Shown: in pieces, positions 7,703 to 16,417 of the stretch | Layout of the letters: every line of letters begins with the position of its first letter | Position numbering within the stretch: the first letter of the stretch is position 1 | Assembly (NCBI GenBank): GCA_035274465.1 | Contig: DATEOF010000103.1 | Coordinates: 1-64,000, forward strand | Reading direction: 5' to 3' | DNA: 64,000 nt | Origin: JADGRF01 sp035274465 | GTDB lineage: Bacteria; Myxococcota_A; Polyangia; Polyangiales; JAFGIB01 | Translations under genes and position numbers: made by a program | The notes under the pieces: model-generated | What the model was told of the DNA's origin: nothing | Database searches by the model: none | Seen by the model: the letters and a program-made list of their open reading frames with translations, nothing else

Positions 7703-9691
7703 ATGACCTCACAAAGACCCGACGCGACTTCGAACTCGACGAGTAAGCGCCCTTCCAACGAACCGCCGCCCTCGGAGCCGCAGCCGGCACGTCCGTGGCG
7801 GACTGAGGGGCTGCCCCACGGTCAAGCGCCGACACGAAAGCCCCGCTGGTTGAAGCTCGGGGCGTGGCTCGTGGCCTATCTGGTGCTCTTCGGCATCTTG
7901 GAGGCGCAAGACAAGCTCTCAGGGCCGCAGGCCCTGCCGTACACCGAGTTCAAGAGCCAAGTTGCCGCGAAGAACGTGACGCAGGTGTTCGCTCGCGGCG
8001 ATTCGATCGAAGGGGAGCTGAAAACCCCAGCGCCGCTGGCGGGCGTGAAGGACCAGACGTATCAGCAGTTCACCACCGAACGGCCTACCTTCGCCAAGGA
8101 CGATCTCTTGGCCGAGCTCACCGCAAGCGGAGCCGCCGTGCGCGCGACACCGGTGCTCCAGCAACGCGGCCTGTTGACGAACCTGCTCATCTCGCTCGCG
8201 CCGATTCTGTTGTTGGTCGGGTTCTGGGCCTGGATGTTCCGGCGCCAGCAAAGTGCGCTGGGCGGTGGTCTGCTCGGCAAGAAACAGAACCGCGTCGATC
8301 CCGAGACGGTCCGGGTCACGTTCGACGACGTGGCTGGCATCGACGAGGTGGAAGCCGAGATCAACGAGATCGTCGACTTCCTGCAGAACCCCGACAAGTA
8401 TCGGCGGCTCGGAGCGCGAGCGCCCCGAGGCGTGCTCTTGGCGGGGCCGCCGGGAACGGGCAAGACGCTACTGGCGCGCGCGACCGCGGGTGAAGCACAG
8501 GTTCCCTTCTTCAGCGCGAGCGCCTCGGAGTTCATCGAGATGATCGTCGGCGTCGGTGCGAGTCGCGTTCGCGAGCTCTTCACGGAGGCGCGCAAGGTGG
8601 CGCCCGCCATCATCTTCATCGACGAGATCGATACGATCGGCCGCTCGCGCGGGGGCGCGCGGGCCGTCGGCGGTCACGACGAACGCGAACAGACGCTGAA
8701 CCAAATCCTGACCGAGATGGATGGCTTTTCGGGCAACGAAGGCGTCGTGGTGCTCGCCGCCACGAATCGGCCGGACGTGCTCGACCCGGCTCTCTTGCGA
8801 CCGGGCCGGTTCGATCGGCAGATCATGGTCCATCCGCCCGATCACAAGGGCCGCGTCGAGATCCTGAAAGTCCACACGCGCAAGGTTCCGCTCGCGAGTG
8901 ACGTCGATCTCGAGGCGCTCGCATCGGCGACGCCCGGCATGACGGGCGCCGATCTCGCGAACCTCGTCAACGAGGCCGCCCTGCTCGCCGCGCGGCGCCA
9001 ACGAGACGCGGTCCACCAACGCGAGTTGCTCGACTCGCTCGAAAAGGTGCAGCTCGGCGCCGCTCGCAACGTCGTCATTCCCGAGGCGGAGCGTCGTCGC
9101 ACCGCGTACCACGAAGCCGGGCACGCGCTGCTCGGGATGATTCAGCCGGGTGCCGATCCGGTACGCAAAGTCTCGATCGTTCCGCGCGGGCGAGCGCTGG
9201 GTGTGACGCTCTCCACGCCGCAATCCGATCGGTACGGCTATGACGCCAACTATCTCCGCGGACGCATCATCGGCGCACTGGGAGGCCTTGCTGCGGAGCA
9301 GGAAGTTTTCGATGTCGTCACGACTGGGTCGGAGAGCGACCTTGAAACTGTAAGCCGGATCGCACGCTCGATGGTTGGGCGATGGGGAATGTCGGAGCGC
9401 GTCGGCCGGCGTTCGGTTTTGCCATCGGAGGGCGAGCCCCGCATGGCCGGGGTCTCGAACGGGCTTCTCGACACGGTCGATGAAGAAGTACGGCGGATCA
9501 CCGACGAATGCTTCGTGGAGGCGCGACGTTTGCTCCGAGACAACCGCGACAAGCTGGACGCCATTGTCAGCGCCCTTCTCGCCCGAGAGAGCCTCGACGA
9601 AGCCGAGATCTATGCGGCGGGGGGCTTGGCACGCCCGACCACTCGACGGGCCGCCGAGGTGCGGCGCGCCGTACCGTCGGCCGCGTCATGA
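7703..9691 (+). CDS. ftsH: ATP-dependent zinc metalloprotease FtsH
   Basis: The 662-residue protein has the complete FtsH plan: a disordered Pro-rich N-terminus (1-48), a first membrane segment (about 54-66), a periplasmic domain, a second membrane segment (about 158-178), the AAA domain with Walker A GPPGTGKT (248-255) and Walker B IIFIDEID (303-310), the SRH with ATNRPDVLDPALLRPGRFDR, and the zinc site HEAGH (470-474) with a downstream acidic ligand in SESDLE. FtsH degrades unneeded membrane and regulatory proteins. The long Pro/Ser N-terminal tail suggests an accessory copy rather than the housekeeping one, which fits its place in a stress cluster. Confidence 0.95.
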   Translation: MTSQRPDATSNSTSKRPSNEPPPSEPQPARPWRTEGLPHGQAPTRKPRWLKLGAWLVAYLVLFGILEAQDKLSGPQALPYTEFKSQVAAKNVTQVFARGDSIEGELKTPAPLAGVKDQTYQQFTTERPTFAKDDLLAELTASGAAVRATPVLQQRGLLTNLLISLAPILLLVGFWAWMFRRQQSALGGGLLGKKQNRVDPETVRVTFDDVAGIDEVEAEINEIVDFLQNPDKYRRLGARAPRGVLLAGPPGTGKTLLARATAGEAQVPFFSASASEFIEMIVGVGASRVRELFTEARKVAPAIIFIDEIDTIGRSRGGARAVGGHDEREQTLNQILTEMDGFSGNEGVVVLAATNRPDVLDPALLRPGRFDRQIMVHPPDHKGRVEILKVHTRKVPLASDVDLEALASATPGMTGADLANLVNEAALLAARRQRDAVHQRELLDSLEKVQLGAARNVVIPEAERRRTAYHEAGHALLGMIQPGADPVRKVSIVPRGRALGVTLSTPQSDRYGYDANYLRGRIIGALGGLAAEQEVFDVVTTGSESDLETVSRIARSMVGRWGMSERVGRRSVLPSEGEPRMAGVSNGLLDTVDEEVRRITDECFVEARRLLRDNRDKLDAIVSALLARESLDEAEIYAAGGLARPTTRRAAEVRRAVPSAAS

Positions 9692-9712
9692 TTCGGCGTT
9701 CGATCCGGGCGG

Positions 9713-11191
9713 TCACGACGCATCCCGCTTGCTCGACGGAATCGTCCCCAGGATCGAGGCGATCGCACCCACCACCAGCAACAGATTGAAGCCCAGCGCC
9801 GCGATCGCCGCCTCGCGCAGCGCAAGGTTGTCGCTACGACCTTGAAAGGTGATCACCCCTTCCAACCACCGCACGCTGGTGTCGGAGCCGGCGAGCGCAG
9901 TGAAGATTGCGCCCGAGATCGCGACGCCGAGGGCGGCGCCCAGCGATGACGCCATCTTGTAGATGCCGGTGCCCGAGCCCGACTGGTCCATGGGCAGGCT
10001 GGACAGCGCTGCATCCGTGGATGGCGTGGCGTAGAACGCGAGACCGAGCCCGAACAGGCTGTAGCCCAGTATGGCCGCGACTCGGTACGCGTCGACCATC
10101 AGGTGAGTTGGCATCAAGCATACGATCGCGACGCCCGTGATGATGCAGCCCCAGAGCATCGGCCGGCGCGGACCGAAGCGTTGCAGCAGCTTCTCGCCGA
10201 CGCGAATGAAGGCGACGATTGCGATGGCATACCCGAGCGTCAGCATGCCTGCCTGCTGCGCGCTCATCCCGCCGCCCATCTGCACGAGTTGCAGCGATAC
10301 GAGCTGCATGCCGACGGTCGCGTTGATCAGAAGGTTGGAGAGTGTAGCCCCGGTGTAGATCGGATTGCGAAACAGCCGGAAGTCGATGAAGCCCTGCGCG
10401 TTGCCGGATTCGATGCGGAAGAACGCCCCACCGGCCACGAGTGTCGCCACTGCCAACGCAATCGTCAGCGGGCTGCGCCAGCCCAGCGTGCTGCCCTGAG
10501 TCACCAGCACTTGCAACGCCACCATCGCCACCGTGAAGGTCAACACGCCCGGCAGGTCGAATCGGTGCTGGCGGCTGCCCGCAGCTTTGCTCTCCGGTGT
10601 GCCGCGCACCAACCACAGGCCGAGCGAGGCCACCCCCGCGGAGACGAAGAAGATCCAGCGCCAGCCCAGCGTTTGCGCCATGAATCCGCCGAACAGCGCG
10701 GCCATGCCCGAGCCTCCCCACGATCCGATCGACCACAGGCTGATCGCGCGCTGACGCGCTGCGCCCTGCCAGTAGGCCTTCACCAGTGCCAAGCTCGCCG
10801 GCATGATGCAGGCCGCAGAGAGGCCCTGCACCGCGCGACCGAGCAGCAGCACGGGCGGGCCCGCACCGCTCGCCGGCGCCAAGCCGACCAGCAGCGAGCC
10901 CGCGATGCCGAGCACGAAGCCCCACAGCAGGATGCGCATCCGGCCGAGGCGGTCGGCCAGGCCACCCATCACCACGCCGAAGATACCGGCGAACAACGCC
11001 GCCAGCGCCACCGCGTTGTTCATGGTGGCGGGAGCGATGTTGAGATCGCGCTGCATATCCGGCGCGATGTTGAGCGTGGACTGGGCGAACAGCCAGAAGG
11101 TGACCACGCCGAGGATCATCCCGAACAGCAGCCGATCGCCAGCCACGAAGGCAGGCTCGACGCGCGAACGAGTCTCGACTGCGACGCTCAT
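9713..11191 (-). CDS. MFS transporter, DHA2 (EmrB/QacA) drug:H+ antiporter family
   Basis: From the ATG at 11191 the protein is 492 residues with about 14 membrane segments, the number typical of the DHA2 group. Between helices 2 and 3 it has GGLADRLGRMR, the MFS motif A, and further on LLGRAVQGLSAACIMPASLA, which matches the DHA2 motif C/D region. Such pumps export hydrophobic cations, dyes or drugs in exchange for protons. The start codon overlaps the stop codon of the upstream M20 amidohydrolase gene as ATGA, so translation is coupled and the two probably act together, for example by exporting a product of the hydrolase. The frame is open a little further upstream. Confidence 0.9.
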   Translation of the reverse strand: MSVAVETRSRVEPAFVAGDRLLFGMILGVVTFWLFAQSTLNIAPDMQRDLNIAPATMNNAVALAALFAGIFGVVMGGLADRLGRMRILLWGFVLGIAGSLLVGLAPASGAGPPVLLLGRAVQGLSAACIMPASLALVKAYWQGAARQRAISLWSIGSWGGSGMAALFGGFMAQTLGWRWIFFVSAGVASLGLWLVRGTPESKAAGSRQHRFDLPGVLTFTVAMVALQVLVTQGSTLGWRSPLTIALAVATLVAGGAFFRIESGNAQGFIDFRLFRNPIYTGATLSNLLINATVGMQLVSLQLVQMGGGMSAQQAGMLTLGYAIAIVAFIRVGEKLLQRFGPRRPMLWGCIITGVAIVCLMPTHLMVDAYRVAAILGYSLFGLGLAFYATPSTDAALSSLPMDQSGSGTGIYKMASSLGAALGVAISGAIFTALAGSDTSVRWLEGVITFQGRSDNLALREAAIAALGFNLLLVVGAIASILGTIPSSKRDAS

Positions 11192-12462
11192 GCGGAGCCG
11201 CCGCGGTTCGGCGCGCAAAGCCACGACGACGCCGCACTCAGCATCGCCCGCAACCCCACGCGCAACGTCGGATCGAGCACGGGCGCAAAACGCGGTGAGT
11301 GGTTGCTCGGCAGCGCGTCGAGCGTTCCCGCTGCCTTCGCCTGCGCGTGGACCTGCGGGTCGGTGCCGCCCACGAACCAGAACACGTACGGCACACCCCA
11401 GCTGCGCCCGAACACGCTGAAGTCCTCGCTCGCCGCCATGCGCGGGCTCTCGTAGGCGGCGTCACCGAACTGCGCGCGAAACGCCTCGGCGACACGCTGC
11501 GTGGCGATGCGATCGTTGGCAGTCAGCGGGTAGCTGCTGAGCGTGGTGAACTCCGGTGGCCGCGGCGCGTTGGAGGCGTCGCATTCGGCGCAGCAGATCC
11601 GCTTCACGGCTGCCAGCATGCGCGTCCGCACGGCCTCGTCGTAGGTGCGAAGGTTGAGCTTGAGGGTCGCATCATCGGGGATGATGTTCTCCTTGCTGCC
11701 AGCCTGCAGCGAGCCGATCGTGAGCACGGCGCTGTCGTTCGGAGCGACCTCGCGCGAGACGATCGTCTGCAGGCGCATCACGGTGGCGGCGGCCATGACC
11801 ACCGGATCGATCGAGGTCTGCGGCTGGGAGCCGTGCGAGCCGCGCCCGAACAACTTCACCTCGAGGCTGTCGGCGGCAGACAGGATCACGCCCGGCCGGT
11901 AGCTCACGGTGCCCGCCGCGCCGACCATCACGTGCTGGCCCAGCACCACATCGGCGCGCGGCAGCGCGGTCCGCTCCCAGTCGGCAACCATGGCGCTCGC
12001 ACCCTGCGCGGTTTCTTCGCCGGGCTGGAATACCAGCATCGCAGTACCGCGCCAGCTCGCGCGCGACTCCGCCAGCACGCGCGCCGCGCCCAACAGCCAG
12101 GCGACATGCAAGTCGTGGCCACAGGAATGGGCGACGCTGACCGGCCGGCCGTCGGCGTCCGTGGTGGTCGCGGTGCTTGCATACGCCAGGCCGGTGTCCT
12201 CGGCCATCGGCAGCGCATCCATGTCGGCGCGCAGCATGACTGTCGGACCGTCGCCGTTCTGCAGCAGGCCGACCACGCCCGTGACGCCGACTGCGCGCGT
12301 GACGGCGTAGCCCAGCTTTTCCAGGTAGTCGGCGGCGATGCCGGCCGTGCGGTGCTCTTGCATCGACAGCTCCGGATGCCGGTGCAGATCTCGATAGATC
12401 TCCAGCAACTCCGGGGCGATCTGCTCGAAGGACGAGTTCAATGCGTGGATCAAGCTGCTCAT
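11188..12462 (-). CDS. M20 (M20D) family amidohydrolase / aminoacyl-type carboxypeptidase
   Basis: From the ATG at 12462 the product is 424 residues. It has the M20D pattern: DLHRHPELSMQEHRTA near the N-terminus, LRADMDALPMAED, the metal-binding SVAHSCGHDLHVAWLLG, FQPGEETAQGA, and the C-terminal MAASEDFSVFGRSWGVP. These enzymes use two metal ions to hydrolyse N-acyl amino acids, hippurate or similar amides. The usual CGHDGH is CGHDLH here, with ligands retained. Seventy-two more codons are open upstream, but they overlap the divergent cytochrome gene and do not look like the family. The stop overlaps the start of the MFS gene (ATGA). Confidence 0.9.
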   Translation of the reverse strand: MSSLIHALNSSFEQIAPELLEIYRDLHRHPELSMQEHRTAGIAADYLEKLGYAVTRAVGVTGVVGLLQNGDGPTVMLRADMDALPMAEDTGLAYASTATTTDADGRPVSVAHSCGHDLHVAWLLGAARVLAESRASWRGTAMLVFQPGEETAQGASAMVADWERTALPRADVVLGQHVMVGAAGTVSYRPGVILSAADSLEVKLFGRGSHGSQPQTSIDPVVMAAATVMRLQTIVSREVAPNDSAVLTIGSLQAGSKENIIPDDATLKLNLRTYDEAVRTRMLAAVKRICCAECDASNAPRPPEFTTLSSYPLTANDRIATQRVAEAFRAQFGDAAYESPRMAASEDFSVFGRSWGVPYVFWFVGGTDPQVHAQAKAAGTLDALPSNHSPRFAPVLDPTLRVGLRAMLSAASSWLCAPNRGGSA

Positions 12463-12563
12463 GTCGGCCTCGACAGCAATCCTGGTGCTGTACATACCCG
12501 CGGTCGGGTGGGCTGCATATGCGCGCATGAGCCGAATGCATCTGGACACAGCACATAACGGAG

Positions 12564-14099
12564 GTGCCTCACCCGCGACGCGCGGCCGCCACGTGTGTGC
12601 GAGCCGAACGCGACCCGCCGTCCGCCCGCGCGTCCCAGCACGCGGGCCTGTCGGGCTCGCTGCTACTCGCGTGTGCACTCGGCCTCATCGGTTGCAGCGA
12701 CGAGGTGCGACCCCATGCCCCGGCTGGGATGCCCGCGGGCGGACAGGGCCGCGCGGGCACGTCGATCGACGACCCAGGCTCAGGTGCAGCAGGCTCGCCT
12801 GCTTCACCAGCCTCCACCGCGTGCCAGGTCGCACTGCCGCGCCGTCAGCCAGCCGAGCCCGATCGGGCCGAGCGCGGACGCGCGCTGCTCCAAACCATGC
12901 CGCTCGCACCCGGGATCCTGCCCGAGGCCGTCGTGCGCAGTCTCTGGATCGCATGGGGCGTCGCGCCGCCACCAAGCGATGAGGCCTTTTGGATCCAATT
13001 CCGCCGCCGCTATGGCCTCATCGAAGCGCCGTTCGACAACGCTGGCCTTCCGCTCGGCATCCGCCGCGAAGGTACCGGCGTCGGCTTTGACTGCATGCTG
13101 TGCCATGGCGGGCGCGTCGGCGGCGTCACGCTCCTCGGCGCGCCCAACAGCGCCATCGATCTGGAGTCACTCTACGACGACCTCGTCGTCCTGCGCGATC
13201 TCGCCCCGATGGTCGGGATCCCCGCGCCGCCCGTCCCCTACGATCTGGATGGACTGACGCACGCCGCGGGCGCGCAGGACGCGTTCGGACTCGGCTTTCG
13301 CTTCGTGGGGCCGATCGCTGGCGGCGCGAACACGCGCTACGGGCCGCAGCGCGCGCCCGCGTGGTGGCAACTGCAGTTCAAGGAGCGCATCTACGCGGAT
13401 GGCTCGGGTGCAGCGAGCGGGCATCGCAGCTTCATGGCAACGCTGGTCGCTTTCGGCATCACGCCGGACCAGCTGGTGTCGCGCGAGCACGAGTTCGTGG
13501 ACCTCGCGCACTACATGCGATCGCTGCAGGTTCCCTGCTGGAGCTTCAGCGCGCTCGACGAGCAGAAACGCGCGCGCGGACGACAGGTGTTCTCGGCTAC
13601 GTGCGCGCGATGCCATGGCGTGTACGAAGGGCCGGGAGCGCACTATCCGAACCGGGTCGTGCCGGTCTCCGAGGTCGGGACTGACGCGATGCGCGCGCAG
13701 CGGTTTGGTGCGCGCGAGGCGCTGGTGCTGAACGGAAGTTGGTTCGGCGATCCGCCGCTGTCGGCGACAGGCGGGTATCTGGCGCCCCCGCTCGTCGGGA
13801 TCTGGGCGCGCGCGCCATACTTCCACAACGGCTCGGTGCCCGACCTCATGGGCGTGCTCGATCCCAGCCGGCGGCCGTCGCTCTGGCGGCGGCTGGGGTC
13901 AGAGCTCGAGCACTACGACATCGAGCGGGTTGGATTGCGCCACGACGTGGTCAGCGCGGCGGGCGATCCTGGTACTCGCGAGGGGCGGCTCGTCTACGAC
14001 ACGACCCGCGAGGGGATGGGTAACGGCGGCCACAGCTTTGGCGCGCCGCTCAGCGAGTCCGAGCGCGCAGACTTGCTGGAGTACATGCGCGGACTCTGA
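12564..14099 (+). CDS. Di-haem c-type cytochrome lipoprotein
   Basis: The 511-residue protein has a hydrophobic leader ending in the lipobox LGLIGC, then an Ala/Gly/Pro-rich spacer. Two haem-binding motifs follow: CMLCH around residue 178 and CARCH around residue 351. The segment PLVGIWARAPYFHNGSVPDL resembles the distal-ligand loop of the RoxA/cytochrome-c-peroxidase (MauG-like) superfamily, so it may be an outer-membrane or periplasmic di-haem oxygenase or peroxidase; the exact reaction is unknown. It is about 150 residues shorter than RoxA. The listed GTG start is uncertain. It diverges from the M20/MFS operon with about 100 bases between. Confidence 0.85.
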   Translation: MPHPRRAAATCVRAERDPPSARASQHAGLSGSLLLACALGLIGCSDEVRPHAPAGMPAGGQGRAGTSIDDPGSGAAGSPASPASTACQVALPRRQPAEPDRAERGRALLQTMPLAPGILPEAVVRSLWIAWGVAPPPSDEAFWIQFRRRYGLIEAPFDNAGLPLGIRREGTGVGFDCMLCHGGRVGGVTLLGAPNSAIDLESLYDDLVVLRDLAPMVGIPAPPVPYDLDGLTHAAGAQDAFGLGFRFVGPIAGGANTRYGPQRAPAWWQLQFKERIYADGSGAASGHRSFMATLVAFGITPDQLVSREHEFVDLAHYMRSLQVPCWSFSALDEQKRARGRQVFSATCARCHGVYEGPGAHYPNRVVPVSEVGTDAMRAQRFGAREALVLNGSWFGDPPLSATGGYLAPPLVGIWARAPYFHNGSVPDLMGVLDPSRRPSLWRRLGSELEHYDIERVGLRHDVVSAAGDPGTREGRLVYDTTREGMGNGGHSFGAPLSESERADLLEYMRGL

Positions 14100-14121
14100 T
14101 CGGCTGCCAGCGCTCCCTCGG

Positions 14122-14949
14122 CTATGGCCCGAGAGCCCAGCGCGTCTTGGCTCGACGGTAACTCCACCCCAGTATGCCGTTCGCCGCGCTCGGCGACAGG
14201 CGGCTGAACCAATCCGTGAGTCGCGCGAGCGCGCCGACCGTGACGTGAGACTGGTTGCGGCTGATCGCCGTCAGGATCTTGTCCGCTACGACGCGCGGAG
14301 GGCGCGCGTGGCGCTCGAGCAGGTCCGCGAGCTTCTCCACGCCGCCATCAGCTGCATGGCGCGACGATCGCAGCACGTTCGTACGCACCGGCCCCGGAAA
14401 CACCGCCGTGACGCCGACGTGGGTACCGCAGAGCTCCGCCGCCAGACTCTGTGTAAACCCGCGGACCGCGGCTTTCGTGGCACAGTAGCTCGACTGCATC
14501 GGCAGACCCAGTAGACCTGCCATGCTCGACACGTTCACGACGTGCGCTTCGTCGCTCGCTCTCAGGTGCGGCAAGAAGAACTTGCAACCGTACAGGACGC
14601 CCCACAGGTTGACGCCGACGATCCATTCGAGATCGTCCAGCGAGTGGTCCTCGAACGCATGGGCGATCGTGACGCCGGCGTTGTTGATCAGGATCTCGAC
14701 GTGGCCGTGCGCCTCGAGCACTTCCACTGGCAGCGCCTCCATGCGTTGCTTGTTGGCGACGTCGGCCACGTGCACAGAGGCGCGCCGGCCAGTTTGACGC
14801 ACGAGCTCGGCACTCTCCTCGGCGGCCGGTCCGTTGATGTCCACGATCGCGAGGTCGCAGCCAGCGGCGGCGAGGCGCAGGCTGGTGGCCCGACCGATGC
14901 CGCTGCCGGCGCCCGTGACCACGGCGACCCTGCCGGAGATGCGCTTCAT
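14122..14949 (-). CDS. Short-chain dehydrogenase/reductase (SDR, classical)
   Basis: From the ATG at 14949 the protein is 275 residues. The NAD(P)-binding motif is TGAGSGIGRA near residue 13, the structural NNAG follows in ILINNAGVTIAH, and the catalytic Ser-Tyr-Lys set is NVSSMAG and SSYCATKAAV. The C-terminal extension contains ADKILTAISRNQSHVTVG, typical of SDRs acting on lipids or steroid-like substrates. The start overlaps the stop of the upstream flavin oxidoreductase gene as ATGA, so the two enzymes are translated together and probably act in sequence, as an alkene reductase and an alcohol dehydrogenase. The palindromic operator at 16201 lies before this operon. Confidence 0.92.
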   Translation of the reverse strand: MKRISGRVAVVTGAGSGIGRATSLRLAAAGCDLAIVDINGPAAEESAELVRQTGRRASVHVADVANKQRMEALPVEVLEAHGHVEILINNAGVTIAHAFEDHSLDDLEWIVGVNLWGVLYGCKFFLPHLRASDEAHVVNVSSMAGLLGLPMQSSYCATKAAVRGFTQSLAAELCGTHVGVTAVFPGPVRTNVLRSSRHAADGGVEKLADLLERHARPPRVVADKILTAISRNQSHVTVGALARLTDWFSRLSPSAANGILGWSYRRAKTRWALGP

Positions 14950-16148
14950 CGCGGCCCGTCCAATACGCAGCGCACTCCGCCCATGTCCATCTCCGCGATG
15001 CACTCGTTGCAACGGTTGCAGCGCGTTCGCGTCTTCGCGCCCGACTCGAGGTCGCGGATGAGCGCGGGGTCGGCGATCAGCGCGCGGCCCATGGCCACGA
15101 ACTCGAAGCCCTCGTCGATCGCCGCCTCGAGGTTGTCGATGGAGCTGGCGCCACCCAGGAGCACGAGCGGCAGACGCACCGCTCGCCTCAGCTCGCGTGC
15201 CATGGGCAGAAAGAACAGCTCCTCGAACGGATACGCGCGCACGACGCGCTCGCCGAACCAGCGTAGGGCGAGCTGCTGCGCCCTGCTCTTTTCGGCCGCG
15301 ATCATGGCTCGCAGCGGACGGCCGCCGCGCAAGAGATAGAGCGGTGTGCGACTCGTGAACCCACCACTCAGCACCAGTGCATGTACACCGTCCGCCTCCA
15401 GGCGCTGGGCGACGGTGATGGCGTCGTCGAGCTCGAGACCACCCTTGTATCCATCGCTCAGGTTGATCTTGGCGAGCACGGCGAGCCGGCTGCCCACTTC
15501 GCGCAGGACGCGCTCCACGACGCGCCGCGGGAAGCGGAGTCGATTGTCGATCGAGCCGCCGTAGGCATCGCGACGGCGATTCGCCGCGGGGCTCAAGAAC
15601 TGACTCAACAAGTAGCCGTGTCCGAGGTGCACCTCGACGGCGTCGAAGCCTGCTCGGGCCGCGCGTTGTGCCGCAAGCGCAAAGTCATCGACGGTTCGAT
15701 CGATGTCGCGCTCCGTCATGGCCGCCGCGAACGGAACGCCGGCCGTGAGACCGTAGGCGTTGAACGTTCGGCTGGGGCCGAGCGGCCGCCGATCGGTCAC
15801 TGCAGCGTTCTTGGTGAAGAACCCGCAATGGCCGAGCTGCAGTGAAACCGCCGCGCCTTCGCGGTGAACTGCGTCCGTCAACGACCTGAGCCGAGACACG
15901 TTGGCCTCGCTCATGACCATCTGTCCCTCGAAGGTGCGCGCGTCGGGCGATACGGCACAATAGGCCACCGTGGTCATTCCGACGCCGCCAGCCGCGAGCG
16001 TACGGTGGTGCTCCACGAGCGCAGCAGACGGAGCTCCACCTGGGCTCATACCTTCGTAAGTCGCCGTCTTGATGGTGCGGTTGCGCAGCGTAAGCGGCCC
16101 AAGCGGTGCAGGGCTGAACACGGCGCGCCGAGCCTCGTGGGTCATCAT
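14946..16148 (-). CDS. NADH:flavin oxidoreductase (old yellow enzyme family) with Cys cluster
   Basis: The 400-residue protein is an FMN-dependent TIM barrel. It has LRNRTIKTATYEGM at the N-terminus, LQLGHCG, the active-site pattern VEVHLGHGYLLSQFLSP, RRRDAYGGSIDNRLRFP, and LLGGASSIDNLEAAIDEGFEFVAMGRALI for phosphate binding. Its C-terminus holds CNRCNEC followed ten residues later by another Cys, like the iron-sulfur site of the dienoyl-CoA-reductase branch, but the C-terminal FAD/NAD domain of that branch is absent. It probably reduces activated C=C bonds. It is the first gene of a coupled operon with the SDR; a 14-bp operator lies 53 bases upstream. Confidence 0.92.
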   Translation of the reverse strand: MMTHEARRAVFSPAPLGPLTLRNRTIKTATYEGMSPGGAPSAALVEHHRTLAAGGVGMTTVAYCAVSPDARTFEGQMVMSEANVSRLRSLTDAVHREGAAVSLQLGHCGFFTKNAAVTDRRPLGPSRTFNAYGLTAGVPFAAAMTERDIDRTVDDFALAAQRAARAGFDAVEVHLGHGYLLSQFLSPAANRRRDAYGGSIDNRLRFPRRVVERVLREVGSRLAVLAKINLSDGYKGGLELDDAITVAQRLEADGVHALVLSGGFTSRTPLYLLRGGRPLRAMIAAEKSRAQQLALRWFGERVVRAYPFEELFFLPMARELRRAVRLPLVLLGGASSIDNLEAAIDEGFEFVAMGRALIADPALIRDLESGAKTRTRCNRCNECIAEMDMGGVRCVLDGPR

Positions 16149-16200
16149 GAACTTGGGATTCCGAGAGCGGGAGCGTGCACGGAACGCGTTTTCTTCTCAA

Positions 16201-16214
16201 TAGAACACGTTCTA
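16201..16214. promoter_or_regulatory. Palindromic operator TAGAACACGTTCTA upstream of the OYE/SDR operon
   Basis: The site is TAGAAC-AC-GTTCTA, two 6-base arms around a 2-base centre, 53 bases upstream of the flavin oxidoreductase start. It fits the TnnAACnnGTTnnA pattern known for KstR-type TetR repressors of lipid and steroid catabolism. A weaker related sequence (TAGACCACGGTCCT) begins at about 16221. No tetR gene is in the window. Confidence 0.75.
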
Positions 16215-16381
16215 CGGCAGTAGACCACGGTCCTGATCTCGCAGCAATCCCGTCGTGCGCGCTGATCGACCGTATGCTTCATCCCAATCCGGAGACGTCG
16301 CATAAGTTATGTCACGGTTCGTCAGACGCAGTCAGGTGGACAAATCCGTGGGCAGCAACCTTTACTCTGGTGGCGTGGCAA

Positions 16382-16395
16382 TAGAACATGTTCTA
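16382..16395. promoter_or_regulatory. Perfect palindromic operator TAGAACATGTTCTA before the lipoprotein gene
   Basis: This 14-base sequence is an exact palindrome. With its flanks it shares CAATAGAACAYGTTCTAC with the site at 16201. It lies 10 bases before the GGAGG ribosome binding site of the lipoprotein gene at 16418, so a bound repressor would block transcription there. The two sites put the divergent genes under one probable regulator. Confidence 0.75.
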
Positions 16396-16417
16396 CACGA
16401 TCACCGGAGGTGCTGGC

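Noticed and set aside
10103..11455. 450-codon plus-strand frame over the MFS and M20 genes
   Set aside because: It is antisense to two coupled, clearly recognised genes and has a biased His/Arg/Gln composition.
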